Source of the DNA: Diplosphaera chodatii
Taxonomy: Eukaryota > Chlorophyta > Trebouxiophyceae > Prasiolales > Stichococcaceae
DNA: 64,000 bases
Assembly (NCBI GenBank): GCA_032358165.1
Contig: JAALGY010000008.1
Coordinates: 930,001-994,000, forward strand
Direction: 5' to 3'
Shown piece by piece: positions 1 to 10,845 of the stretch. Both the position numbers and the translations under genes were made by a program. The notes beneath the pieces were generated by a model that saw only the letters and a list, made by a program, of their open reading frames with translations, did no database searches and was not told the DNA's origin. Positions within the stretch are counted from its first letter, which is position 1, and each line of letters begins with the position of its first letter.

Positions 1-574
1 GAGCCGAATCGCTGTGGCCGCTTAAAGCCGCCCGCCTGCGCTGGGGCTGGGCCCGCACGTCGTCCAGGCTGGAATACATTGAAACATGATTAGATGGTCG
101 ATTGATGCAGACCAGCTGTTCGTACCACTTTGCCAGCTAAGTGCTGGCGCGGTGAGTATCACACGCACATGGACTCCATACACTTGCACGGCGGTTCCTG
201 CGCAGCGCCTAGAACACGCAACCTATGGCGCTCCTGCAGATGCTTCAGCGCAGAACCATCTGCTCACGTAGCAATACGTACCTGTGCCGCTTGGTGGAAG
301 GTGGGCTCGGGGCCAGGAGCGCTTCGGTTTGGCGTGCTTGTAACGGCTGATTTCGCACGGTTGAGCCGTCTATCAGCGAAGCCTGACTGTGGACGAACAC
401 GCCGCCCCGTACCGAGCCGTGCTTGACAGTGACATGTCAATCTATTTGGTTGCCTACTCATGGAGACAGCGTCTGCTGTGTGCACACGGGAAGCAGCTCG
501 ATGTATCCAAGACTGTAGATCCTCCCGTGTGCATGCCGCCGTGCCCTACTCAGGCGTGACACTAGGCAGGCTTT
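1..574. other. No gene recognised
   Basis: Short open frames on both strands overlap each other and show no family resemblance or convincing splice pattern. The stretch may be intergenic or the intron/UTR of a gene extending beyond the window edge. Confidence 0.4.
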
Positions 575-868
575 TCATGGTCGCTCATCAGTCTGAAGCA
601 AAGCAGCTGCAACAGAGGCCAGGCAGCAGTCCCTGCAGGCTTGTATGGTACGGGGTTGGCAGACCGAGTGACGGCTGCCATCCCGCCAGAGCGTCAGCTT
701 ATGCCGCTGCATGCCCTCATCGTACTGCTGTTGCAACGGAGGTGCTGCCTCCGTCCTGGCGTCCTGTGTCTCGGCAGACACGTTTAACAACAGCAGGCCA
801 GCAGCTATCGTGGTCATCACAAATGCACCATAGCCACTTGTCAGCTCATATTGTAGCCTCTTATGCAC
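575..868 (-). CDS. Possible small membrane protein
   Basis: A 97-residue open frame. Residues about 13-32 form one hydrophobic stretch (AFVMTTIAAGLLLLNVSA), followed by a polar region with QQQYDEGMQRH and a Cys-containing tail. It looks like a single-pass membrane or signal-anchored protein. I do not recognise a family. The opposite strand is also open over most of this stretch, so the gene is doubtful. The stop lies about 120 bases upstream of the end of the next minus-strand gene's 3' side, so it could also be part of a separate spliced gene. Confidence 0.3.
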   Translation of the reverse strand: MHKRLQYELTSGYGAFVMTTIAAGLLLLNVSAETQDARTEAAPPLQQQYDEGMQRHKLTLWRDGSRHSVCQPRTIQACRDCCLASVAAALLQTDERP

Positions 869-992
869 ATGAGTTTGCAGTGTCTGCTACCGGAACTACC
901 CCTTGTCTCAGCTGAATGTCAAGACAGTACAGGTGCTGATCCACAACAACGCTGCAGTAGCAAGTCCAGAAGGTAGGCATGCCTGAAGTACG

Positions 993-3469
993 CTACAAAG
1001 CAATGGTGCTGTCGCTGGAGTCACCATCATCGGCATCCATGAGGTTGGTGGCGGCGGCAAACTTCTGGTGTATGCTGGCGATCCGCTGCGCAAGCCATGA
1101 CGCCGGCAGAGCCAGGTCCTCTGCAGAACCGCTCAGCGGCAGACTGGCAGCGAGCTGTGGCGGCTTGCGGGACGGGGATCGTGTAAAGCCTGGCGCATTC
1201 CTTTCTGCGGCGATGCGGGGACTCCTGCCGGGCAGCGCCTGCAGTGCAGGCCGGTACGGGCTGCTACGAGCGGTGCTGCCCTGTGCGCCGGGCGACATGG
1301 CTGTCTGCTGCGGGCTGTGACTTCTGAAGCCAGGCACCTGAGCAACGGCAACATTGACATCAGCGCATTGCAGGGGCACCCTGCAGCTCTGCCAATCATC
1401 GCAGCCCAGCCTCATCCACAGGGCCACCCACCTGACCCTGAAAGCCTGGCGCCAGCAGCGCTTGCGCATTCTGCACGAGGCTGAAGGACTTGTGGTCCAG
1501 CATGTCTGCCGCTGGCCGATCGTGGTGGTCACCCTGCAAAGACAATGACACTGGTGATGACCAGATAGAGATATGATCACGAGCCATGTGTAAACAGCTG
1601 TCCTCATCACCCCACTGACTTGCCAAAGTGCAAAGGTGCGAGGCCCAGGACCTGGCGCAATCACAAGGCACAGCCAATATACTGTTGAGTGACACGGGCA
1701 CTGACCTGCTGCCGGGCAAACGCCAGGGTAGTGTCGCCGAACACCTCGGTCGCCGTCAGCTGGAACATCGCGACGGTATCCCGCACGAGCTGCAGCCCGG
1801 CAGCGCGCACGGCTCTGCGGTCGTCCTCTGCCTCCCCGGCGTGCGCCTCTGCATCCCGCAGCTGTGCCTGCAGCCCCACCGCCAGCAGCCCTGCAGCACC
1901 CCGTACATCACGTGCTGAGACAGGGACACACTTGCGCTCTGCTTGTGCCTTTGCAGACTCCCTGGTGGTGCGATTGTGAACTCGAGGTACCAACAAGGGC
2001 GTACAAGGAGCCTGAGCAAGCACGCATCCACGTGCGAGCATGACCCACTTGCATCTGCCGTCTCTTGCTGCAAGTGCATGTGCAGCGAGCGAGCGTCCGC
2101 GATCGCCTGCCGCAGCTGTGTCGCATTGCCGTGCAACACGTGCAGCTGCTTGTTCAGGCGCTCATTGTCGGCGACTGCTGCCCTCAGCGCATCGGGCAGC
2201 TCGCCGCCGGATGCCTCTCGAATATCTGCCACCTTGGCCTGTGGCATGACACAATGGAGGTCATGCGACTCTGGGCTGCAAAGGGAAGGCGATCGGTGAC
2301 CTCAAGATCACAGCAGGTCAGCAACTGACGCACCTGCAGGGTGCCGTTCTCACGCTGCTGCCACTGCAGGGCGGCAACCTCATCATGGTCGCCGTGCTGG
2401 TGCTGTTTCCAAGCTGTGCCACGTTTCCTCAACACCTGCGCTTCCACGCATGTGCTTTGTCGCACACGACACTGCAATGCCGTCGCCAGAGCACTGCATG
2501 CAACACATCTTGCATGGTGTGAGGGCAGGCCGTGAACACCAGAGCACGAGCACCGACCTCCTGCTCCTGACGGCTGGCATCTGCCTCGCTGTGCTGCGGG
2601 CCACGCTTCGAGCCAATGCGCCCGGTCTGCCCCTCGCTGATCTGATTGGAGCCCGGCCAGTCAGCACCGGTCCTGCAGCAACAGTTGAATTGGCATCACT
2701 CTGTGAGGCCGACCGGCAGCGGGTGGCCCCTTGGCAGACGAGCAAGTTGCTGGCTGCCATATGACCATGGAGCACTCACTGCATCTACGAACCTGTCAGC
2801 GGGAGCGCCGCCACCGCTGCTGCTGCGCCCGCTCCGGCCACGAGGCGTGCGCATCGGCCGCCGCTGCAGGCCCCTCTGCACAGCACTGTTGCGCGGCGAC
2901 TGCAGGGCCGCCGGCGCATCGTCACCGCCCAGGCGAAGGAGCGGGATGGACACGCCGCCGCGGGGTGTGGCGACGCGCTTGCCCCGCTGGGACGGCTCGC
3001 TGGTTGGGCCGCTCCCGTGAAAAGCCTGCCGTGCATGCGGCAGGTTCACGAGCGGCAGCGTCGCGGGCGTGGCAGGCCTGTTGCCGCCGCCGCGGGGGGT
3101 GGCCGAGCCGCGGCCGGTGCGGGGCGTTGGCGGGACGTTGCCTGCAGTCGGTGGCCGCGGGGCCGGCGGCTGAAAGCCCAGGCCTGGCGGCGTGGATTGC
3201 GTGCTGGTGGCGCTGCGAGCGGTGACGTCACCACTCGGCGGAGAGGTGCCCAGCGGCGCCGCGTGCTTCCTGGGATGCAGTGCCGTCGCCTCTGCAAATG
3301 TGCGGGCACGCATCCCGTTGGGCTGAGGCCCGTCGGAAGGCTGTCGTGAACTACCGTTGCCACCTGCTGTGCTCCCGTGATGCCGCCGGCCGCCCATGAC
3401 TCGGGAGCAGGTTGCGGACCGGTATGCTGCTGCCCACGATCCTCCAGTCGTGAAAGGCAGACCCTGCAT
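993..3469 (-). CDS. Coiled-coil protein with basic, Pro/Gly-rich N-terminal region
   Basis: At least six exons. The N-terminal exon (about 3469-2700) is basic and low in complexity and contains repeated TPRGG/TPRGR motifs. Later exons are rich in heptad-like charged and leucine residues, for example around 2250-2063 (ALRAAVADNERLNKQLHVL) and 1914-1706. Splice sites were matched at 1706/1914, 1432/1533 and 1337; reading phases agree across these joins. The last exon, 1337-993, is Ser/Pro-rich and ends with an acidic tail (DADDGDSSDS). The layout suggests a cytoskeletal or scaffold protein, but no family was recognised. The exon around 2450-2690 has more than one possible frame, so the middle of the model is uncertain. 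The start is the first Met of the long first exon. Confidence 0.5.
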
Positions 3470-4035
3470 ATAAGCACGTGACCGTATCGTTATACCTAGA
3501 TGACATTGAAGGAAGATTGCATGGCATCGAGGTCAACATGACGATCGGTCTGCCCATCAGCTTGCTCAGTCTCGCCACTGCAGGCGATCTCGATCATACA
3601 TGTGATGACGAGCCAGTGCAGCAGGACGATGAGAGGCAATGTATCGCAGAAAGCACATGTAGAGTGAAAAGACGCACTTGCGTGCTGTTCACCGTTGGCA
3701 GACAATTTCGACGCAAGTTGACTTGCACAATGTGTCACACCATGCTACATCGAGGGGCTTGTCTTGCGATGCATATGCGCAGCAAACCACAGCGTAGATC
3801 CGATCCAACAACGCTGTGAAGCCACCGAACATGTTTGTGCGCCATCATTTTGAACGGATGGCAATGTGCACGGGGCAGGGTTTAAGGTGCACCACTGCAA
3901 TGCAATGTTTGTGCCTCATGTATGGCAGCTGATCAGCTTGCCCCCCAATTTCAGCGTCTCAAGGTCGGTTACAGCAAACTGTGCAGCTCTGCAGCGACCG
4001 GGAGACACGCGACACTATGCGCCCGTTGTCCTCAC

Positions 4036-5619
4036 TCAAAAGAAGGAGAGCGGCCGGTCGCCAGCACCGTCTCCGCCGGTATCAGCATCACTGCTTTCTC
4101 CGTCTGACTGACTATCTGGGGCATCACCGCTGGCTGCTGGAATATCGCCATCAGGGTCTGGCAGAGAGCCCGCTGTTGCCTCTGCAGGCGGAGCATCGTC
4201 AGCCTCCCCTGCGCCGCGTGCGTCCATGGCAGCTGGAGGGGCACTGGCATTTGACGCTGATGCAGCTGCTGCGGGCATTGGCACACTTGGTGGCACCCAG
4301 CCGCCGATGCTCAGTGGCGCATCGTCCACAGTGGCCGCCGCCACCAGCTGCGAGTGTGCCGCGCGAGCACGCTCCGCTGCTGCCGCTGCTGCCAACTCTG
4401 TGCGGTGTCAATACTGATACGGTTTGCATCTGTGATGCACGCCTGCAGTGGTGTGGGTGGTAGATCCACTTGCAAGTCTATCAGGTGCATACATGGTGCC
4501 CAGATGCTTACGGGCAGCAGTGGGCTTTGGCTGCGGTCTCGGCGGTGGCGGTCGCGCGACGCCTTTGCCGGGTCCAGCCGCTGCGAGCTGGCCGCTGGAC
4601 GGGCGCGGTGGCGAGTCCCCTGCTGACGGCGCTTCTGGCACTGGCGCCCGCTGCGCCGCTGTGTACTTCTTCTCTAGCCCCTGCCACGCCGCTGCGCCCT
4701 GCAGCTCGCCCACACAACAAGATGTTGCTCAGGTGCTCCCGCCATGCGGGAGGCAGGTGCGCAGCACACCTGCTACAAACATTGCGGCATGGCACTTCAC
4801 GGTGCAGCGTCAGTCCGCCTCACCGCGGCGTTCTCGGCCGCCCAGCGGTTGTTGCCCAGCTGCTGCAGCCGGAGCTCCTCCTTGCGCTGCCGCTCCAGCG
4901 CCTTGCGGTGCGTCGGGCCCGCCAGGTGCTGCTGCATGCCGCTCTCTTTGGCGAATGACACCTGCAAAGCGGTGAAGCATCAGCGCTTCCAGGCTCCTTG
5001 GGCTCCGCACCCACTTGTCAGATTTGCTTTACTGTTGCAGAGGGGATGCCAGCAATGAAAAGTGACAGGTGGTTGCGACAGGAGCATTGTCAGCGCACCC
5101 CGCAGACATCACAGGTGATCATGCGTGGGCCCTCGATAGCTGACGCCGAAGCAACTGCTGCTCGTGCTGCCGCCGAAGCATGGATGTCCTGGCCGACACC
5201 CGGTCGACCTGAGGCAGGGTCCCCAGCCATCGAGGACTGTACACAACACAACTTGCGGCACCATGCACCTTGCACTGTCAAGCCCGCTCCGTGCTGTAAG
5301 CAGCCATCGCACCTCTGCCAGCAACCCGTTTCCGGTTCTGTTCGTATGGGTCCGAATCCTTGCTGGTCTGTACGGCAGCATGAGCACATGGTGTTGTCAG
5401 CTTGACATTGACAGTTTGCCAGCATGCACGCGTCCACCACTTGACCTGACCAGGGATACGCGCTCAGCGTTACGCTGATAAGCTGAGGCAATGCTATCCC
5501 TGAGAGCGCACCTGCCGCATGTCATGCTGCTGATTGCGACGCTTGTCTCGTGCGGACATGTTGTCATGCAGCCTGGCCATCTGCTCCTCGAGCGAGGCAT
5601 TGACGCCACGCTGCGACAT
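4036..5619 (-). CDS. U1/matrin-type C2H2 zinc-finger protein
   Basis: Five exons join in phase. Exon 1 starts at ATG 5619 (MSQRGVNASLEEQMARLHDN), a charged helix. The first intron separates the two halves of one zinc finger: TCDVCG ends exon 2 and VSFAKESGMQQHLAGPTHRK starts exon 3, giving C-x2-C-x12-H-x5-H, the spacing of U1C/matrin-type fingers found in RNA-binding and splicing-related proteins. A basic helix (KALERQRKEELRLQQL) follows, then a Pro/Ala-rich region, an Ala-rich helix and an acidic C-terminus. The protein is roughly 300 residues. A nuclear RNA-binding role is inferred from the finger type only. The gene lies head-to-head with the PH-like gene at 6217. Confidence 0.65.
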
Positions 5620-6216
5620 GGTGCACGCCTTTTGTAGGCTGCTGTGCGTCAATAGCCCAGCAGGTGGATCAGACACAGCCAGCGCTGAGGCACAGAACCT
5701 GACAATGCTGTTGTGGAGCGGCTGATGAGCTGGGGCGCTTTGTATGGTTTAACAGGCTGATTACTATCACGCCAGAAGACTATTTACGTCACTGATTCTG
5801 GCAACCTGACAAGTTGCAAGGCAATCGCGGTGAGCATTGCGCAGGGAAGTGGAGATTTGCGGATGCGAGGACTTTTAAGATCCTTGGACGGCTCGTACTC
5901 TTAGCGTGCCTTGCCCATATGTAGCATCTGTGCACCATACTGCTCTGCTGTAGACCTACGGAGGCGTTCATTCGGCGGCGAGACACTGCTGACCCAAGAC
6001 TGATGTCGCTTGTTATCGTGTAGCACCGCAAACCAAACTGACAAGCGGGCTGCAAAGTGACTACCTGTCGCCGAGCAACTTGTGAGTCTGCGGGAGAGTG
6101 TCCTGTGGCCAATCCACTTGAAAAATTTTCGCAGCGTAGAGTGTCATGTCCATGTCAGCGATCTGATCTTCCGTCCTGTTGGCAGCCGTCGTAAGCTCTG
6201 TGCGCACTGCTCAACA
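5620..6216. promoter_or_regulatory. Divergent intergenic region
   Basis: About 600 bases between the starts of the zinc-finger gene (-) and the PH-like gene (+). No coding exon is recognised, so it should hold both promoters and 5' UTRs. No specific element was identified. Confidence 0.35.
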
Positions 6217-9027
6217 ATGGCGCAGCAGCCTGAAAGAGGGCTCACTGCGCACTACTTCTTGAACTTCGGCGTCGTGGCAGACGAATCTGTCGCTGGAATA
6301 GGTCCGCCGCGACGTGGCTTCAGCGGAACATGGAGCAAGCTCACACACTTGAGCCAGACGACACAGCATACGGTCTTGCACATTGACGTCGGCAACGGCA
6401 GCATTACCACACTTGAGCACGAGAAGGAGACACCAGTTGCTCAGGTGAGAACAGCCACCCTGTGAACGGCGCATGGCGACTGTTGGGACAATTGACGAAG
6501 CCTGACCCCATGGATTTGCGTGCTGTGATGACACAGGTTGGTGACATCTTGGAAGTAAACAGTTTACCCGGTCAGAGCATGCATATGGTATTGTCACTAC
6601 GGGGTGGCCGGGCGCCAACATACCTATTTCAGACCAACCATGATGCAATCATCTTCCAGACAACCCTCCTACAGGTGGCAGCACATGCATGTTAGCGAGC
6701 TGTAAGAGCCAAGCATTCCTGCCTGCTTCCGGCTGTTGCAGCTCGCATGTGCTTTGATCAACCCACCGTAGTGGTGAACCGACACATTGGCATGCAGCTG
6801 ATGCATGGCGAGCACATTGCACAGCTGCCACACCCACGGCAGCTCCTGAAGCGAGGCCTGATCCAGAAGCGCACACGCACTGGCGGGTTTCACGATCGAT
6901 TTGCGGTGCGCATACTGCTGGATGTATGTCTGACACGCTTTACACGAGGTTTGAATACCCAGGCATGGAACCATTGCATCCTCATGGGGGATGATAGACG
7001 CCAAATATGCCTAGCTCCTCACAGGTGTTGGTGCCAGCACGCCTCTTTGTGATGCGCAGCCGGGAGGCCAAGTTCCCGCAGCATGTGTTGTCCTTGGTCA
7101 GCACAAAGATCGTATACAGTGCCGAGGCTCGGACCATCTCACTGCCCGTGGTGCGCATGTGCACAGGTGCCGCAGCCCACCAGAAACCGCCAGCTGCAGT
7201 GCCTCAGGGTCGCTTTACGCGTGTAGAGTGCTTCATACTGTCGTGCAGGCTGGCAAAACGTATGTTTTCCGAGGCCTCACAGATGATGATGCTTCAGATT
7301 GGGTGCGCCGGCTGGAAGGTAGCATTGGCCTCAGGTGGATTTCCTGAAAAATTTCTCTGGGTATGGCGGCCTTTCTGCAGACATGACGTCCTACCGAGTG
7401 TCCTAACGTTGGCATGCGGACACATGGAGATATCCGATCTACTCTGCAATGCAGGTACAATCCTTATAAGTACTCAAAGCAGGCAGCGGCCGCCACAGAC
7501 GCTGAGCAAGCCTCAGAGGATGCACAGGAAGCAGAGCAGCTGCCATCGCCGCTGGGGTCTCGGGGTGATGCAGCCACCATCTGGCACGCGAACGATGTTG
7601 CAGAGTTCGAGGATGACGACGCACAGGCAGCAGCAATTGATGACGACATATCAGAAGCAGCAGGCAGCAGGCTGGCTGATCAAGGTGGGGTCAGCAGGCT
7701 GCAGCATGTGACAGAGGACGATTCGCAAAGTGCAGACTGGCGGCAGGTTGCTGATGCAGCAGCACGCTCCGATGATGCAGCTTTCAGCACTGCGATCAGC
7801 AGTGACGGGACTGATGCCGACGCCGCCATGGCAGCAATACAGCGCGACAGCGGTGGTGTCACATTCGAGGGCCGGCAAGCGGGACAATCATCTGCTGATG
7901 ATGGCCCAGCGCCCGAGCCCGCCACCATCTGGCACGCGCCTGTCGCAGCTGGCATGCACAATACGATGACAGAGCCGCTGGGCTCAGATGCAGACGCAGC
8001 CCTTCTGGCTGAAGTGGAGGAAGTGGCTGCATCAGCCAGGCAGTACAAGCCATCAGTCCCACTATCCTCTGAGCAGCAGAGCAACGCCACCGGCAATGAG
8101 CCAGCACTGCCCCTGCAGGTATGGGGGGCCTCTGTGCCAGATGTCCAAGGATACTCCACCAGCAATTACAAGGCATTACAGCTTTTTACAAAGCGGTTGC
8201 TGTCGAGGTGCAGGAGCACATCGGCGCGGTGCTGACCCGAGTGCGCAGCCTCATGTCTGATGTCAGCACCTTCAAGGCGCAGCAGGCAGCGCTGGCTGCT
8301 GTAGACAGACCCAGCGGCAACAGCCAGCTTGACGAGGTCAAGGTCAGTAGCGACGGCAGCTCAGGCAACAGACAGCTCATTGGCACAAGCCTATCGGATT
8401 ACCAGGATGGGGTCGCCGCCAGAGTGCTGCTGCAGCAATGGCAGGCACGGCAGCAGGACTGCAAGGGCAGCGACGTGTCGAACGCATTCATGCCAACACA
8501 GGTGGGCGCCTGGCCCCACATTTACAGATTGCAATTACAGCGGGCACGGTACGCAGCATGGCATGTACAGGCACTGCAAATCGAATCCTGGACTCATGTC
8601 TCGAAGCTCTGCTCACAGGCAGCAAAGGTGCGGGAGCTTCTGCAGCAGCTGGCGGAGCTGTCTTCAGACGCTGGGCAGGCAGCTGGCAGTCCAGACAGCC
8701 ACCTCTGCGTTGGCCTGGGTGTGCACAGCTGCTTGCAGATTCGAGGACTGTTGATGCAGTTACTACAGACTGGCGGTCCACTGTGACGCGACCTCGTTGC
8801 ACTAACAACAGGACCTGTTTGAACCTGCAGGAGACGGCATAAGCCTGCGGTTGCTGCCCAAGATGCGCATCGTCATCGAGATGGAAAGCGCCGCTTCGAA
8901 TGGCCCAGTGTTGCCGCAACTGATGACCACTGAAAAGACAGCACAGATTGCCGAGTCGTCCATTATGGCAGCAAGAGCGGCAGAGGCGGCGGTTCGCGAG
9001 AGGCAAGCAAGCAAAGTATCCTGCTGA
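6217..9027 (+). CDS. PH-domain-like protein with acidic and helical C-terminal region
   Basis: A multi-exon gene. Exon 1 (from ATG 6217) ends before GT at about 6445, and exon 2 (from about 6538) carries strand-rich sequence (VLSLRGGRAPTYLFQTNHD). Near 7240-7340 an exon reads KTYVFRGLTDDDASDWVRRL, which fits the last strand and C-terminal helix of a pleckstrin-homology fold, including the conserved Trp. An exon near 7021-7150 could supply the middle strands. An acidic region from 7468 contains the motif ATIWHA twice. Further on are amphipathic helices (AVAVEVQEHIGAVLTRV; AKVRELLQQLAELSS). The last exon, 8813-9027, ends with a stop at 9025. PH domains usually bind phosphoinositides; membrane recruitment is therefore inferred. 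Exons between 6700 and 7000 and near 8700 are not resolved. Confidence 0.5.
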
Positions 9028-9474
9028 TGAGCCAGACACGTATGCATGCAAACCAGTCGAGGCAGCAATGAGCAGGCCTGCTGTGTGGGCAGTATCGTAG
9101 GAGACCATTCTGAGCTGCAACGTCAGCTCTTGGGCGCCTGCTACTGCACCTTTGGATTTCCTTCCTGACTATGAGGCATCCTTCGGTTGTGCTGTGCAAC
9201 GGTACAAGCCTGCCACTACCCCTGACTGCCTGACAGGGTACCTTCTGCTGCTGCATGCCTGCATCCTGTTGCCAGGTGCCAGCTCATGCACCATCATCAG
9301 AGCTTAGTAAGTGCGGCATGGCCGCTCGGGGCGGCATATCGACACACCCCGCGCGTTGTCAGGAAAAATCATCGTGTCGGCCGATGTCATTGCGAACTAG
9401 CCCATCAAGCCACTATTAACAGTGAACGCTGCCTGTTTCTGCGGCCATCGCTCGCCGCGCATGCAGCTGCAGAC
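9028..9474. other. Intergenic, no gene seen
   Basis: Between the stop of the PH-like gene and the chosen start of the PAI gene. The frame upstream of the PAI start is open back to 9286, so the isomerase transit peptide could begin earlier. Confidence 0.4.
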
Positions 9475-10676
9475 ATGCTAGCTGCCTGTCCCACGATTGT
9501 TCTTGGCAAGAGACCGGCCGTATCAGCATTTCAGAGTTCAACGTTCAGCTGCTGTCACCGAACGCCATCTGTGCGCAGCACGCGCAGGCAAGTGCTCGGT
9601 CACCCACAACAAGGTACATGCAAGGAGTGCGGGGTGGGATCACCACTGATGTGTTCCGTTGCCTGCAGGTTGCACGCTTGGCACGCACGTGCGCAGCAGC
9701 TTACGCCGCTTGTGAAGATATGCGGCGTGCAGAGTCCCGAGGATGCAGCTCTGGCAGCTGACGCCGGCGCGGACTTCATAGGTACATGTTCACAGCAAGT
9801 CAAAGCACTTGACGTCGACAATGCACCTCGATGTATGTGAGTCATGATCAAACATCGTCCCACGCAGGCATGATCCTGTGGCCGAAGGCAAAGCGCGCAG
9901 TCAGCGTCAGCACTGCGGCACAAATAGCAGCAGAGGCAATCCAGCGCGAGGCACAGCCCGTGGCAGTATTTGTTGACGAGAGTGCAGAAAGCATGACCCG
10001 CGTGTGCTCGGAAACCGGCATCAGCACGGTGCAGCTCCACGGGCCTGGCGCCAGGGCATCCTTACAGGACATCCCGCCAGAGCTGCAGGTGCACATTGCT
10101 ATGGCCTGGGATGCAGTGCTGTGTTCAGGTGCATGCAGTTGGTGGACCTGTGACCATTCTGGTCTACCTGCAGGTGATCTATGTGTTGCATGCGACCCCG
10201 GAGGGCGAAATCCAGACCGCCCTGCCAACAAGCAGCAGGTGCGAGGTAGAGCTGCAGCGTGACACTGGACTTACTCAACGGCCATGAATGACTGCTCCGA
10301 GGGGCTGTCGCCTTAGCCCTGTCCTTAGTGCAACCACAGAGCAGAAAGTGCTTCTCTCCAACATCTCTCCGTATGTTAGCATCATGTGAGGGTGTGTAGG
10401 CAGCCCGATTGGCTACTGGTGGACGGCCTCAAGGGCGGCAGCGGCACCACGCTCGATTGGCGGGCGTTGAAGGTGCCTTCAGACTTTGCGGAACGGGGCT
10501 GGCTGCTGGCAGGTGGCCTGCATGCCGGGAACGTGGCAGAGGCGGCGGCCATTGCCAAGCCATCAGCCGTAGATGTGTCCAGCGGGGTCGCAGGCCCAGA
10601 TGGCATGGCAAAGGACCCAGCGCAGGTCCGGGCATTCATAGATGCGGCCAAGGGGCGGCAACGTGCATCAGTATAG
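9475..10676 (+). CDS. PAI1: Phosphoribosylanthranilate isomerase (PAI), organelle-targeted
   Basis: Four exons: 9475-9781, 9868-10088, 10174-10238 and 10400-10676. They sum to 870 coding bases and all phases agree. The enzyme converts N-(5'-phosphoribosyl)anthranilate to CdRP, the third step of tryptophan synthesis, in the plastid of green plants. Visible TrpF features are LVKICGV with the catalytic Cys near the N-terminal end of the barrel, the QLHG strand, LLVDGLKGGSGTTLDW with the catalytic Asp, and LAGGLHAGNV followed by VDVSSGV for phosphate binding. About 80 residues precede the barrel and look like a transit peptide. The frame is also open upstream to an ATG at 9286, so the start is uncertain. 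An AATAAA lies at 10716. Confidence 0.92.
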
Positions 10677-10845
10677 ACGGAGCAGGTTCTGGGTGCAGGA
10701 AGCAGGTGCCATGCTAATAAAGCTCAATGGTAGCATTGCACTCTAGACGATGCTTCTTAGACAACGCTGCTTCTCTGACGATGCTTCGTAGAACAACTGC
10801 CTTCGGTTCTAAAGCTGGGGGTTGCCACTGGTGCCACAGTCGTCA

